NCBI GenBank assembly: GCA_016758965.1
Contig: JAEPRB010000068.1
Location: 62,001 to 126,000, forward strand
Direction: 5' to 3'
DNA length: 64,000 nt
Origin: Circinella minor
Taxonomy: Eukaryota > Mucoromycota > Mucoromycetes > Mucorales > Lichtheimiaceae
The notes beneath the pieces were generated by a model that saw only the letters and a list, made by a program, of their open reading frames with translations, did no database searches and was not told the origin of the DNA. How positions within the stretch are numbered: position 1 is the first letter of the stretch; the number at the start of each line of letters is the position of its first letter. The translations under genes and the position numbers were made by a program. Shown here in pieces: positions 26,587 to 42,189 of the stretch.

Positions 26587-26795
26587 GAAAAGCAACTAAC
26601 AACCAGAAACTGGAAAAATTATATATATTTTTGGGTTTGCAACAAATTTATAAAAAATTCATGTGATTTCCGAGAGCACCCTGCCTTGTTTCGTATTACT
26701 ATTGAAATAAAGCATTATACTTCTTTCCTTTTTTTTTTTTTTTCATAAACTCATACTTTCCTTTTTTACCTTTCTTTTTTTTTTTCATTCAAAAA

Positions 26796-28506
26796 ATGGA
26801 ATCCGAATCATCTCGCAGTAGACGCGAGCAACAAGATAATTCCGTATGTTTCTTTCCTCGATAATAATAAAATACAACTGAATTCGAAACGTGTTTCTGA
26901 CCTATTTATATTTTATACATTGGGGTGGGGTTTAATTCGATAATATATACAGGACAATTTCCAAGTAGTTCCTTCAACTCCTAGCTATAGTGATACTGAA
27001 GAACCATTACTTGGTCATGATCGAGATCAAGAAGACCCCAGTGATTCAAATCAAGAACTTGTCAAAGGAGAGGGCGATACTGAAGAACTTGAACCTGTGG
27101 AATGGAGTCCTGCTATGAAAATGATAGGAGGTATTATCAAAAAAGTAGCATCACCAATATTACGGATTGTATTCGCCCCTCAAGCCCAAAGAACGTTCAT
27201 TAAAGGCACAGCTATTGTTATTGTCTTATTATGGGTATTGCTTACCAGTATTACGGCTTATATTACATTTTATCGACAATACGTCCCGAAAACAGCACAT
27301 ATTGAACCTATTTATTTCCAATATCATCAACAACAAGAAGGTCCTTTAGGTGTTGTTGATCTTACTCATGGTAAAGCTTATGTTGTAAGTTAATTCAGTT
27401 ATCTTGATTCATTCTGTATATATGTACACATTAGTAACTCTTATACATTATCATCGTTAGCCTTTGCGCCATGAACAAGCATATGATGTTTCTGTTCAAC
27501 TTCATGTTCCTACATCAGATATTAATTTCGATTTAGGTAAGTATGCTTTATAAATTTATTGGAACATATCATTTTTTAACATGTGATGATTTAATATTTA
27601 GGCAATTTCATGATTAAAACTTGGCTACAAACTGCTGATGGTACTAGTGTTGTCCATTCGAGTCGTCCGGTAATAATTATCACCAGCCTTTTTCATTTAT
27701 TAATTTATTTATTTATTATATAATCTACTAAAAATTGGATAATGAATTTATGTAGGCCATTCTTCGTTACCAATCCAAGACACAGCGTATTTTACATGTT
27801 TTTGCAAAAGCATTACCTTTACTTGTTGGGTTGTCCGAAGAAAGTCAAGTCATTACTGTACCATTGATTAAAGGATATATGGAAGATAAGGTAAATATAC
27901 AGTTTATATAATTTTATATTTTCAAGTTGTTGAATTAAGGTACAAGAAAAAAATTTAAACTCACATGTGCTTGCGTGTGTATTTATAGTCTAAATCAGTA
28001 ACGCAAGCTATTGTTTCAGTTTCTACTCATCAATTACAATTATATGATGCCAATATCCATGTTATTGCCGACTTTAGAGGATTAAGGTAAAGTAGCCAGT
28101 TCATTGGGTGTATATATATGTGTGTAAAATGGATAAAAAAGTAAATTAAACTATACTTTTTGTAATATTTAGACACTACATGTATCATCGTCGTTTCATT
28201 ACAGCATCTGGATTTATCATTATGTTTATTCTTATTGAAATAATTTGTGCTGCAATTGCATGGAAATTCTTTGGTCAAAACTTATGGAATAAAATTCATG
28301 CTGTATTTGAACAAATGGAATTAGAAGAACAATTACGACGAGAAGAAGAGCAAGAAAATCCCGAAGATGGGTCAGTAGCGGCAGAGAATCGTAATGAAGA
28401 GGAAGAAGATGGTTATGATGCTTATCATAATGAACAAAATCCTTTGGGCTCATCTACTGGTGTAGATACAACTATTCATCATCAACATCAACAACAGCGT
28501 CATTAA
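26796..28506 (+). CDS. Seipin, ER lipid-droplet biogenesis protein
   Basis: Seipin (BSCL2 family) forms ring oligomers in the ER at lipid-droplet contact sites. Seven exons: 26796-26843, 26953-27384, 27461-27536, 27602-27669, 27756-27890, 27989-28086 and 28173-28506, about 396 residues. Topology is as expected: a cytosolic acidic N-terminus, a first membrane helix at about 101-123 (AIVIVLLWVLLTSITAYITF), a lumenal beta-sandwich region including the YDVSVQLHVPTSDINFDLGNF segment, and a second membrane helix at about 296-317 (GFIIMFILIEIICAAIAW). A Glu/Asn/His-rich cytosolic tail follows. The pattern of V.L.VP.S..N..LGNF is the family signature. It is tightly packed behind the AIG2-like gene. 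Confidence 0.93.
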
Positions 28507-29075
28507 ACAGCTATATCTTTATACATTTACACCCATACTCACACCAACCCTCATACTTTATCCGACATTTTCCCTCACAAAAGAAAAAGACATTATTCTT
28601 ATTATATAATTTTCATCCTATTATTCTTTTTTTCTTATAGCATCAATACCCAACTATAATTATAATATTAGTTAGTCTCCTTTCTTTTCACTTCAAACAA
28701 TCTTCGATGTTATTATTATGAATATATCATTATTATATGAGATTATATATAATTCAGCCTCTTTTTTGATCACGTACCGTTGCGTTATTTTTTAATTTTG
28801 AGTAAAAATAAGATATTGTCACAGATTTGTACTTTTTACTTTATTTCTTTATTTCTTGGCATGAGTCAAGAGTTCACAAGTATATTTACCACAACCCCTC
28901 CCTTTGGTATAGTAAAGTAGCAAACACTTTTTTTTTTATTTTGTCGCTGTCCAAACATAGTCTAAAAGTAACTCAGCTACTTGGATTGGTTTCCATTTCT
29001 GCATTCGACCACTTGGCGCGCGAACACGCTTAACTTTAAGCAACTTTTTTTTTTTATTTCTTCTGTAAAACATAA
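28507..29075. other. Seipin-Arp2 spacer
   Basis: 3' UTR of seipin and promoter of Arp2. T-rich, with no additional gene or clear TATA motif close to the Arp2 start. Confidence 0.6.
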
Positions 29076-31125
29076 ATGGACCATAATACTCTCGTCGTCG
29101 ATAACGGTACGGGGGTATGTTTTTTCTTAAAAATAATTCCCTTATCTTTATTCAGCAATGAATGCATAATAGATTGCATTATAAAACACAGTCCTTCAAA
29201 AACAAAATTGTCGGAAAGTAATATAGTATATACAAATATATTAACCATCATGATGGGGGGTAATCTATTTTCTTTATTATTATATATACATATTTTAGTT
29301 CGTCAAATGCGGTTATGCCGGTTCGAATTTCCCGGAACATGTATTTCCTAGTGTGGTAGGACGACCCATCTTGCGAGCTGAAGAACGAGTAGGCGATTTA
29401 AAAGTCAATGATATCATGATTGGTGAAGAAGCAGCACAACTTCGTAATATCTTACAAATGTCATATCCCATGGAGAATGGTATCATTCGTAACTGGGAAG
29501 ATATGCGGCACCTATGGAATTATACATTCTTTGATAAACTCAACGTAAACCCACAAGACTCAAAGATTTTATTGACTGAAGCTCCTTTGAACCCAAAAGC
29601 TAACCGTGAAACTATGGCTCAAATTATGTTTGAAGAATATGGTTTCCAAGGATTGTATGTGGCTATTCAAGCTGTATTGACTTTGTTTGCTCAAGGTAAA
29701 GGCGAAAGTTATATCTCTTTTATTTTATTTTTCTGTTATTATTACGATGAAGCATAAAATGCTGAATAGCACGATTATTATTATTATAAATTATATAGGT
29801 CTTATGTCTGGTGTTGTTGTGGATTCAGGTGATGGTGTTACCCATATTGTAAGTATTTCAATAAATAATGTTGATGATTAGTATATACGACAAAAAAAAA
29901 TGTACTGATTTTTTTTGTTGTTATGGAAACGAAAAATGTAGGTGCCTGTTTACCAAGGTTACGCTCCAGCTAATTTAACACGTCGTTTGGATGTTGCTGG
30001 CCGCCATGTTACAAGACATCTTATTGACTTATTGTTGCGTCGAGGTTATGCTTTTAACCGAACTGCTGATTTTGAAACCATTCGACAAGTCAAGGAAAAG
30101 CTTTGTTATGTCAGGTAAATGGGAAAAAATCATAATAATAACTCATTTTAGTTGAAGTCTCTCATGGATTGTTTTTGGTATATGTGTGAAATATAGTTAT
30201 GATCTTCAATTGGATCAAAAGCTCGGTAATGAAACTACAACTTTGGTAGAAAGCTATGAGGTAAAGCAGATATTCAAGATTCTTATCTAATAGATTTTCG
30301 TGAAGTATGAAATATTTAGTAATGTCGATGGTGGTTTAATTTTTTTTTTTTTGTTGAAAAAAAAATAGCTTCCAGATGGTCGAGTGATCAAGGTTGGTTC
30401 TGAACGATTTGAAGCTCCTGAATGTTTGTTCCAACCTAACTTGGTTGACGTTGAAGGAAAGGGCATGGCAGGTAAAAAGAAATAAATTAAACCGAAAAGA
30501 AAAGATTGGCGCGTAAAGATTGGAGGATAGGAGAAGGCATTTTAATATCTTATTATGGATAACTTATCGCTTTATCTATGTGTAATAGAACTTTTGTTTG
30601 ACACAATCCAATCTGCCGACATTGATATTCGCTCTGATTTATATAAACATATTGTTTTATCTGGTGGTTCTACCATGTATCCTGGTCTTCCTAGTCGTTT
30701 AGAAAAGGAGATGAAACAATTATACCTTGTCAATGTTCTTAATAGAGATCCAAGCCGATTGAGCGTAAGGCTTTTCATGTTTGGATTTGAAGATTTTTTT
30801 TTAAAAAATAATAATAATGATTGACTTTTATTTTATTTATTCATTTCACTTCATTTAGAAATTCAAGATCCGTATAGAAGACCCTCCCAGACGTCGACAC
30901 ATGTAAGTTTAAATTTTATGTCCCAATGTTCTTCATAGCATGATTTACTATATTGTTTTATGTATACTAATACATATCATTATATCATCTAGGGTTTATC
31001 TTGGAGGTGCTGTCCTTGCAGATATTATGAAGAATAAGGACTCATGGTGGGTCACAAAGCAAGAATGGGATGAAATGGGTCCTCGTGCATTAGACAAAAT
31101 GGGCGTCCTTGGATCTACTGCCTAA
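29076..31125 (+). CDS. arp2: Actin-related protein 2 (Arp2/3 complex)
   Basis: Arp2 is one of the two actin-like subunits that nucleate branched actin filaments, at endocytic patches in fungi. Nine exons: 29076-29114, 29299-29695, 29799-29848, 29942-30114, 30197-30260, 30369-30471, 30589-30764, 30859-30902 and 30993-31125, all in phase, 392 residues, matching the family. Diagnostic Arp2 sequence is seen throughout: DNGTG at the phosphate loop, [18 protein letters not shown], the second phosphate loop [37 protein letters not shown] and [15 protein letters not shown]. The nine exons make this one of the most intron-rich genes in the window. The start codon lies directly before the conserved DNGTG strand. 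Confidence 0.96.
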
Positions 31126-32236
31126 AATAAAAACATAATTTCTCTTTTGGACCCAGTATAATAATAAAAAAAAGAAGTGATTAAAGAAAAATATTTATTT
31201 TTACGTATTATTTTTATTATTTAAACTATCTCAATAATCCTGAGATTATATGATTGCCTAGTGGTTAGAGTGCGCGCTCGATAACTCGCTACTGTATTTG
31301 ATAGTTCAATCTTTTTTTTTTTTTGAGATTACCAATTCGCTAGGCAGTAAAGTATTAATTATTTGCTCAATCAATCATTGATCACCTTGTTCACGACTGA
31401 TCATTCAGTTAAAGACTGATAGATCAAAGATTGGTTTTCTTTGCCTTGTATATAATGGTGTTCATTATAACGACAGCTACCTGTCAGATCAAAATGTTAC
31501 CGCTGTATCGGATCGAATAATATAACTTAAGAATGGTTGGATAAAATGACACCCATAACATTTTTGACAGTTCTATCGTAATATATGCATACCTTGTTTT
31601 TCGCTTACTTATAATTGTACGTACTAAAATAGCTTTCCTCGATTATCAAGAAAAGATACAATCGCTATTCCCATATCATCACACCATTATGATTTAGGAG
31701 TAAAAAAAAGAAATCAATGTTTGTGTATTTTAAAAATAATTAAGTTTTAGTTTTCAAATTATATATAAGTTAAAATAGAAATAATAATAATAAACTAATA
31801 AACAATCAAATAAAACAAGCAGTCTATCATCAACTACTTTTGTTGTTTAGGTTACTGCTTATGATTATGTAAAAAAAACGAACAACAAATTAGAATTTTC
31901 CCAAACATCAAGCTGGGAATAAGAAATTGAGAGATGGAATTGTTTGAGTATTTGCGGAAGGGATTGCTGATGGGTTTTTAGGTGTTAAATAATAGAATAA
32001 TAGAGGGTATGTGTGTACGTATGTGTGTAATATACGATAGTAATAGTAGTTTAAAGGGAGCGGAAAAAGAGATCTAGTAGTAGAAGCAGTTTTTTTTACG
32101 GAGGATAAGATAAAGGAAAAGAATAGGTTGTAGTAAAATAATAATAAAAAGCTGTATTATGTTCTGTAGGAAATATGTATAAGTGTTTGTAAAGTATGAT
32201 TATAAAAGGTCTGATTACCAAAGGAAGGCAGAAGGG
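31126..32236. other. Convergent spacer between Arp2 and the kinase
   Basis: Contains a tRNA-like segment with a T run (listed separately) and otherwise AT-rich DNA with no exons seen. Confidence 0.6.
31252..31324 (+). repeat. tRNA-like fragment with T run (possible SINE end)
   Basis: CTAGTGGTTAGAG at about 31258-31270 looks like a tRNA D-arm and Pol III A box, and AGTTCAATC at about 31303-31311 looks like a T-arm B box. A run of 13 T follows at once, as in a Pol III terminator. No matching acceptor stem or clean anticodon arm can be drawn, so this is not an intact tRNA gene. TGCCTAG at 31255-31261 recurs inverted as CTAGGCA near 31340-31346. It may be a decayed tRNA or a tRNA-derived SINE fragment. 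Confidence 0.35.
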
Positions 32237-34810
<2,574 letters not shown>

Positions 34811-36594
34811 GTATATTTGAGGGAGTGTAAAAGAAAAAAAAAGAATGGAAAAACGTGTAACTGTATATTTTGTTGTTTGTGAACTTTTTTTTTTACCCTG
34901 CAGTAAAATATACAAACTTCCAAAAAGTGCGTTAAAAAATTGAAGAAAAGGTTAAAAAACGCAATATGTAGAAAAGGACAAAGAAATAACCACGTTTAAC
35001 TGTAACAGTAACAGTTCTCTCTTTTTTTTTCTTCCATGTTGCACAATTCGTCGGACTACAAGTATGTTTTTTTTCACTAATGGTTAGCTCACTTTGTTTC
35101 CCAACTTGGCGTGCGATGAAAATTAGAATGGCCGACAATGTCCCTCTAAATTATAGATCAATGACATTTTTGGTAGAATCTATGAGAGACAAAATAATGT
35201 ACACTGCAACAGATTCAACTAAAACCGACGAATAAATCAGCAACAGCAGAAATGATGATATATATAAACTATTTTTAAGAACTATACATCTGTTTATAAT
35301 TGTCTGCAAGTTATCGCTTCTAGCGAACTGAAAATGAAATACAGTTATAGTGACCAATACATTGAACATGTTGTGGCATCTTGAAATATATCAAAAGCAA
35401 CATATTTTATCTAAATAGCCAAAGTATACTATAAAAATATCCTGTGAATTGAAAGGACGAAACGGACAGATAAAATTATACATTTTTTTTCTCTTTCTTT
35501 CTATAAGATGTCAAGGACGAAGCCATTATTACTTGAATCCTGGGTATGCTGGACATAGATAACTCAATTAGTACAATGTATTGAATTATTGAGTTAGAAA
35601 GAATGAAACACTCGTATTGGCGCTGTACTATTTACATCTCCCCGCTAAAGGGAGTAATAACCATAATAACAATGGCAGATCCATCACTCAACACGATATA
35701 TTTACTATTGCAGATTTCTTTTTTCCAGATAGTTTTGAAAATTGTTCAATAGAAACCTAAGATTGATATATATATATATATCAAAGGATGATATAACAAG
35801 AGATTTTTGATCAACGGGGATTCAAAACTGCATTGAAAATATATGAGGTTGCAAATAAAAAATACTGCTTTTTTTAAAGCTAGAAAGTGAAAAACGATAA
35901 AAATGGATATATCAGTTCGAACATCTTTTTCTTTATTTCTGATATGTTGAAAAGTTTTCTGATTAGTGGACAGAACAGGATATACTTGAGTATGAGATAT
36001 TTCAATGGTATATATACTCTGATTCTTTCTTAGGCTTTTATTTGATTATCCAGATGAAGGCACATTATTTAGATGGTAATTGCTAGTAGTTTAACCACCA
36101 TCTATCTGTGTGTATGTGAAATTTGACGAGCGTTACAAATGAGGAGTAGAAACAGGGATTTAGTATTTCGAAACAGTGACTTAATAGCGTGATAACTGCA
36201 ACACTACTATATTCTACTCCTCCTATTCGTTGTTTTCTTTCTTTAAAATAATATAGGTACCTATTGTATTTTTTTTCAAGTGACAGAATAATTCTCACTG
36301 TAAATTCATAATCAACTGTCTTTAAATTCTAATTTAACTTTTTGTTATCTTTTTGTCGACGTGGGCTGAAAATTATCGTTTGTGAGAATAAAAAAAAATC
36401 AGGCACCATTTCCACCAATGTTTTGCCACATGTAACCAACGACAATTTCAACACTAAATAAAGAAGTCGGAGTTTATTAGGGGTCCTTGTGCTGAATGTG
36501 TGCCAATTTATAATCTGTATCCCACATTCGTAAATTTGCTTTTTCTCAGTTCTTTGTTTAGCTTTATAATAAGTACTAACAAAGCGTGGCAATA
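34811..36594. other. Divergent spacer between the kinase and the UBX gene
   Basis: No supported gene. Open frames at 36083-36298 and 36329-36646 on the minus strand have ordinary composition but no recognised family and no exon partners. An imperfect inverted repeat (AACTCAAT ... ATTGAGTT) lies around 35561-35598. Confidence 0.4.
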
Positions 36595-39137
36595 ATGAGC
36601 AATACAGCAATGTGGTTCGATGGTCCTGTTGCAGAAGCGGTATCACTCGTAAACACTAAGAATTGCGTGTTTATTGTTTATATTTTCGGTAATTTTCAAC
36701 AAATTGTTATTAATGTTATTATAAATAATAGAGCAAGCAGGGAACAAATATGAAAACTAAATGAAGAATAAATTATATCATTTAGATGATTCCGATAATA
36801 GTCATAAACTGGATGCAACATTGAATGCTCCAACTGTAATTGTTTATTTGAAAGAAAAGAATAAAGAGGGAAAAGGAGAGAAAGCAAAAGACAGAAAAGT
36901 TACTTATCGATGGTGATAATATTAATAATAATATTAATAATAATATTAATAATAATAATAATAATAAAATAATAGGTGGTGGAAAAAATTACAGTAGAGG
37001 CTGTCGCGTTAAAAATGCACAAGGATTCAGAAAATGCAAAGTTATTTCAGCAATTATGTAATCTTGATTGGATAAATTATATAATATGCAATATAGTATA
37101 CAATATATGATATATGCTCATATAAAGTCTTTTTTTTTTCGTTATTGTTATCAGATCCAATGCCACATGTTCCGATTTTATATTTCATTAAGTGAGTTCT
37201 TTTCAAATCATTTTATTCAGTTGAAGTCCGCTGCAATTGATATTAACGATAATAATTGAAATATAGACAAGGTACAATCAAGGAATTCGGTACTCAAGAT
37301 TCAACTGAAGAAGAAATCATTACCAAGATTGATCAAACTGCAGCTACTAGCACTTCTATTGGTAGTCAGGAACAACAATCACCATCATCATCCCAAACAA
37401 CTGTTCCTTCTCCAGCTATTGGCACCACAACTACACCCGCACCAGGTTCTGCGATAACTTCTCCTCAATCCACAACCAATAATAATTCTGAGTCTGTAAA
37501 TGCTTCTACTACTCCCGGGTCATCTTCATCGCCAGATCAATTGGCCAGAAAAGAAAAGTGGGTATTGTATTAAAATATTAGTACATAATGAGGGGTTTAT
37601 ATGTGTAAAACCGAATTTACAAAACTTATTAGATAATTTTTTTTCATTGGTTTTACTTATTAGACTTCGAAAACAAATGGAAGAAGCACGAAAAAAACGC
37701 GAAGAAAGGGAAAAACAGGTAATAATCTATATAGAAAGCAACAGTGATCAAAAAATGAAAAATATTATTAAATAATAAATCAACTATATATGTGGGTGGG
37801 TACTTAGGATGCACGTGAACGAGAATTAAAACGACGTGAGGATGGAAAAGGAGTGCAACAAACGAGACAGCAAATGGAAGATCAACGAAATAAACAACAT
37901 TTTGCAAAGATTAAAAAGGAAAAGAAGGAAGAAGAGGAACATCGTCGAAAAATCAAGGAACAAATTGCTCGTGATAGAGCAGAACAAATTGCTGCACGGC
38001 AAGCTGTAAAAAAGAAGCGTGAATCAGAAAATGATGCATCACCTTCCTTAACATCATCACCACTACAACGAGATAAAAGGTAAGTCTGATTACTTATGTA
38101 TTATTTATTGATTTGTGAGGGTACACATGTGTAAAAGATATTGATGAAGTGATTAATGAAACCAAGCACATAATTAAAACATGTTGTAGCCAAAGCAGTC
38201 AACAGCACCATGATAGTAGTAGTATTAGCATTCGACAATTGGATGGATCCTCAATAAGGAATAAGTTCCAAGGTATGTATTAGTGGCTTTGTTATCATTA
38301 TGTACCTAGTAATAATGACCCATGCTTAATATACACATATTTTTGATAATTATATATAGCAACCGATACGTTGACTGTTGTCAAAGATTGGATCGATCAG
38401 GTATAATATATTTACTATACGTTAAAAAGAGCGTAAAATAGAATCAGAGTAGGCAAAGAAGAGCTACTTACACTAATTCAATTTACAATAGAATCGAACC
38501 GATGGAGATCAGCCTTATAAATTACTAGCCCAATTTCCAACACGACAATTCAGTATAGGTGATGAAGAAAGATCATTACAAGAACTTGACCTTTGCCCTA
38601 GCGCTACAATTATCATGAAAGGTATTAAAAATGTCAGTCATGCATATGGTGGAGGTAATAATGGATCCTATATGGATTACGTTTATTCTGCTGGTGGTAT
38701 GCTATACAATGCTGCAAGTACAGTGGGATCGACCATGTCAGGGGTTGTATACTCCTTATTTCCAGCGGAACCTGCAGCTTCGTCAGGTACAGCATCAGGA
38801 ACATCAGGTCAGAATGTTGTAGGTGGATACCCCGGTAATAATAACAGTGCTTCTTCGTCTTCATCCCGATCAATTTCAAATCCTTCATCTTCTGGTGGAC
38901 AACGTCTTGGTGGTGATTCCCCAAGGGCTGGACCTAGGTGAATAATAACTCTATTTTATTTTGAAGCTCTTGAAAGTGTACAAGCATAATTAGGGGACAG
39001 ATAAGAGGTAAATGAACTAATTTGTTATGTATTATATTAGAACAAGCGGAAGTAATGTTAATACACTTCGGTCAAGTGAATTTGATAATGATGATGATGG
39101 ACGAACATATAATGGAAACTCTTTGAATCAAGAATAA
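36595..39137 (+). CDS. UBX-domain protein, UBXN4-like (ERAD adaptor)
   Basis: Closest in architecture to animal UBXN4/erasin, an ER-membrane p97/Cdc48 adaptor in ER-associated degradation. Eleven exons: 36595-36688, 36786-36835, 36976-37057, 37155-37191, 37267-37557, 37664-37718, 37808-38079, 38190-38272, 38360-38400, 38492-38937 and 39041-39137, in phase, about 515 residues. In order: thioredoxin-like N-terminal region opening with MWFDGPVAEAVSLV and containing LYPMPHVPILYFI; a Ser/Thr/Pro linker; a long charged coiled coil (about 175-285); a UBX domain at about 305-382 (IRQLDGSSIRNKF ... LDLCPSATIIM); a weakly hydrophobic stretch; and a C-terminus GRTYNGNSLNQE that mirrors the NTWNGNS end of the animal protein. 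Exon 4 is only 37 nt. The full set of small 5' exons is inferred from phase and similarity. Confidence 0.88.
36916..36967. repeat. AAT/ATT microsatellite in a UBX-gene intron
   Basis: Imperfect AAT-type triplet array inside intron 2 of the UBXN4-like gene, ending just before the splice acceptor at 36975. Confidence 0.85.
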
Positions 39138-40680
39138 AAAGAAAAAGTTAAATATATAATGTAACCCTTAATGATGACGATATATAGCACTTATTAACCC
39201 CTTTCCCCCGCTCTCCTCTCTTTTTTTCATTCTTTTAACATTTTGTTTTCTATGTGTACGTATAAGTTGCTACTTTTTATAATATCAATTATATAAACGA
39301 AATGGAAAAAAAAGGAGAAGCAGGACGTTTTTATTGACGTTTATTGTTGCTGTTGTTGTAAATAAAAAGCACATACGTAACATCGAAGAGTTGTTAACCA
39401 AAAAACATCCTATTTTGACTTTTCATCAAAACGGAGCGACTCGAATCATCATCTCTCATATTTAGATCAAAATAAAAACTTGTAGTTAATATCTATGGAA
39501 TATATAACATCATTCTCCTTTTTTTAGAAACTGGTACTTAAATCCTAAATAATTTATTAAAAAAAGAATATGATGATGTAATACATACACACAGCATGAT
39601 TTTTTCTTTTTTGGATTATTAACTAATAAGTAATAATATTGGGTGGAGGATAGAAAAGAAGGATAAAAAATATAGAACATGTGATGTCGAATATGCGTGT
39701 AACTTTGAACAGATGGTCCGGGAAAGTAAAAAATTAATCCCTTCGCTTATTTTTCTTTTGTAATCAGTATATGTGTAAGATAATATAACCATTTTTAATA
39801 GCAAAACTTGTTTTATTCTTGAAAAGAGTTGTATAAATGAAAATTAAATAGTATCCCTTTTGTCATTAAGTCGCATACGTAAAACAGAATAAATAACTCC
39901 TGATTCAGTCGAGTTTTTTTTTTCCTTTTGGGCGTTCACCTGCATTCATCCCGTTTTTCGTTTTTCTTTTCATGTAAAATATAAATTATTAAAGATAACT
40001 AAAACAAGTTGATACATAGTGATATATATGATGTAATATATGTCAATTAGAGGTTAGAAAAGTAAAATTATTATTTTCAGTGGAAAAAAAATTAGCACGC
40101 GTCGTTTTTTTTATTTTTCTGCGTGAAGTGTTCCACAAGATAAAAAAAAAAGAGAAGAGGAAAACAATAATTGGTTGCTATGCACCCGCGTATTTGTTAC
40201 ATAACAGCAAAAAAAGAAAGACCAAGTTTGCTCATGGTAACTAGTCATTTTCACCATCATCTGGAATGTACTCAATAAATAAATTGAAAAAAAGCTTTTC
40301 TTTTTTTCGCAGTTGAAGGAAGAGAAAAAAAAAGAAAGAAAAAAATGTTTCTATTCCATCCACAACCCCAACATAATAAATGATAAATTTAAATAGAATA
40401 AAGAATCTTCGTGCGTGATTTGAAGTTTGCTATTAAATTTTTTTTTCGATTTAATTGTTGGTATTTTCTTTTTCTTTTAAAGAGAAAAAAGTTAAAAAGA
40501 GCAAATATTGAAATGAAATGTGTGTTGTTGAGTGGTTGTCTGTGTGTGTTTTGTGTCGTTTGTTGTCGTTGTTTAACCGAAAGAAAGCGAACTAATCAAC
40601 ATAGTACAGGTAATAAAAGAAATAGAAAAAAGAATGTAGAACGTGTGTGTATGCTGTGAAAGAAAGCGAAATCGCACCAA
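39138..40680. other. Convergent spacer between the UBX gene and histone H1
   Basis: AT-rich, with A/T homopolymers and no exons that can be supported. The frame at 40411-40659 is a GT-rich low-complexity run close to the H1 3' end and is probably UTR. Confidence 0.6.
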
Positions 40681-41732
40681 TTAAGCCTTGGTGGCAGTAG
40701 CCTTCTTCTTGGTAGCAGGTGCTTTCTTGGTGGTAGATGCAGCCTTCTTCTTGGGAGCCTTAAGCTTGGCAGCAGCCTTTTCCTTTGAAGGTGCCTTCTT
40801 TGCAATAGCAGCCTTACGAGCAGCGGCAGTCTTTTTGGGAGCAGCAGCAGCCTTCTTCTTTGTTGCTGGCTTCTTTTCTTTTTTCTCCTTGGTCTCCTTC
40901 TTTTCCTTCTTTTCAGCAGTTTTCTTTTCGGGCTTTGCAAGCTTCACAGTACCCGATAAACCTAATTATAAAATAAATAAAAAATTTCATCAAGAGATAA
41001 AAAGGATAGATGATATGAAAGATGATGAGGACGATGAGTCAATAATGAATAAAAAAAAAAAAAAAAAAAAACTTTCAATAATTAAACTTATTGAATATAT
41101 GATTCCATTCGGCTATAAAGGGAAAATCTGCAAAGAATTGATTGTACACCAATCAACGTGTAGCAACACTCTCCCTTTCTCGCACTTTTTTTTCAACTTC
41201 ATCCACCCACAAAACTTTTATTTTTATTTTACTTGTCACTTTCTCTCACAACAAAAAGAATTTGTAAAAGAAAACTTACCCTTGGGAAGAGTAAAAGCAC
41301 CCTTAGTAACACCACGCTTGATAGCAGCAGAGATTTGATTGTCAAAGTGAGCTCCAGGACTGACCTTGTAGTTGGCGAGAAGATATTTCTTGATCGCAGG
41401 ACGAGAGCTACCTTTTCTTTCCTTCAAAGCGAGAATAGCAGCTAAATATAAATGGATACAGTAAGCATGTCAATAAACATATCCAATAATATAATGTAAA
41501 AACAAGGGAAAAAAAGAAATTGAAATACTTACACTTGATCATTGCCTCATACTAAAATTTTCAAAGTTGATGACGAATAAACCAATTTTTTTTATAAAAA
41601 AAAGGAAAGATTAAATGAACCACAGTTGTTAGAAAATTGATAGATAAACACAAAATAAAGAGGATATATATAACTTACAGGAGGATGTTCAGGCTTCTTT
41701 GTGGTCTTGGGAGTAGTAGTTTCACCGGCCAT
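40681..41732 (-). CDS. Linker histone H1
   Basis: Binds linker DNA and compacts chromatin in the nucleus. Four exons on the minus strand: 41679-41732, 41533-41551, 41280-41441 and 40681-40961, about 171 residues. The second exon is a 19-nt micro-exon (Tyr-Glu-Ala-Met-Ile-Lys plus one base). The winged-helix H15 globular domain spans about residues 15-78 (YEAMIKSAILALKERKGSS ... IKKYLLANYKV). It is followed by a long Lys/Ala/Pro tail of about 90 residues with AKKA and PKKK motifs, typical of H1. Start chosen as the ATG that begins MAGETTTPKT, directly upstream of the first donor. Unlike core histones, the gene carries introns, which is usual in fungi. Confidence 0.95.
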
Positions 41733-42189
41733 AATAATGAAGTATTTTTTTTAGAGAAAAAAAAAAGTAAAGTAAAAAAGAAAAAGATGCGCGCGGGGGT
41801 TGGTGCCTTTTCAAAATGCTTTAATTTTTTTTTTCACTTAGCAAATTTCTTATTCGGTGTTTCAATTTCGCGCATCAATTGCCAATTGGACGTGTAATAA
41901 TACTCCCCCAACTCCATTTTTTTTTTTACTTTTTTTTATGATGAAAAGAAGAAAATGAGTTAATATGAGAGAAGGTGTATATTTTAAAACCACAGTAAAA
42001 AGCATATCACTAATTTTTATTTGTTACTATGTTAGATTGGTATTTATAAACTCATTAAATTAAAATTTACTGTTAACTTAATTAATGAATTGTTAGGGAA
42101 AAAATGAAAAAAAAATGGTAGTAAAAAAAAAAGTACGCGCCGCGTTTTTTTTTTTCAAAATAAAAGAAAAAAAAAAAGAGAGAAAAAAA
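41733..42189. other. H1 promoter and upstream spacer
   Basis: Non-coding DNA between the H1 start and a possible divergent micro-gene, with A/T homopolymers and a GC-containing patch near 41791-41800. No clear TATA or histone-type element identified. Confidence 0.5.

Noticed and set aside
34811..34915. Kinase start at 34915, adding 35 residues
   Set aside because: The extension is low-complexity Lys/Phe/Thr-rich and runs through a homopolymer. The ATG at 34810 gives a typical low-complexity N-terminus, although the longer form cannot be excluded.
40688..41338. Plus-strand 216-residue frame across histone H1
   Set aside because: It is the antisense shadow of the Lys/Ala-rich H1 tail, which reads as Ala/Phe/Val on the other strand.
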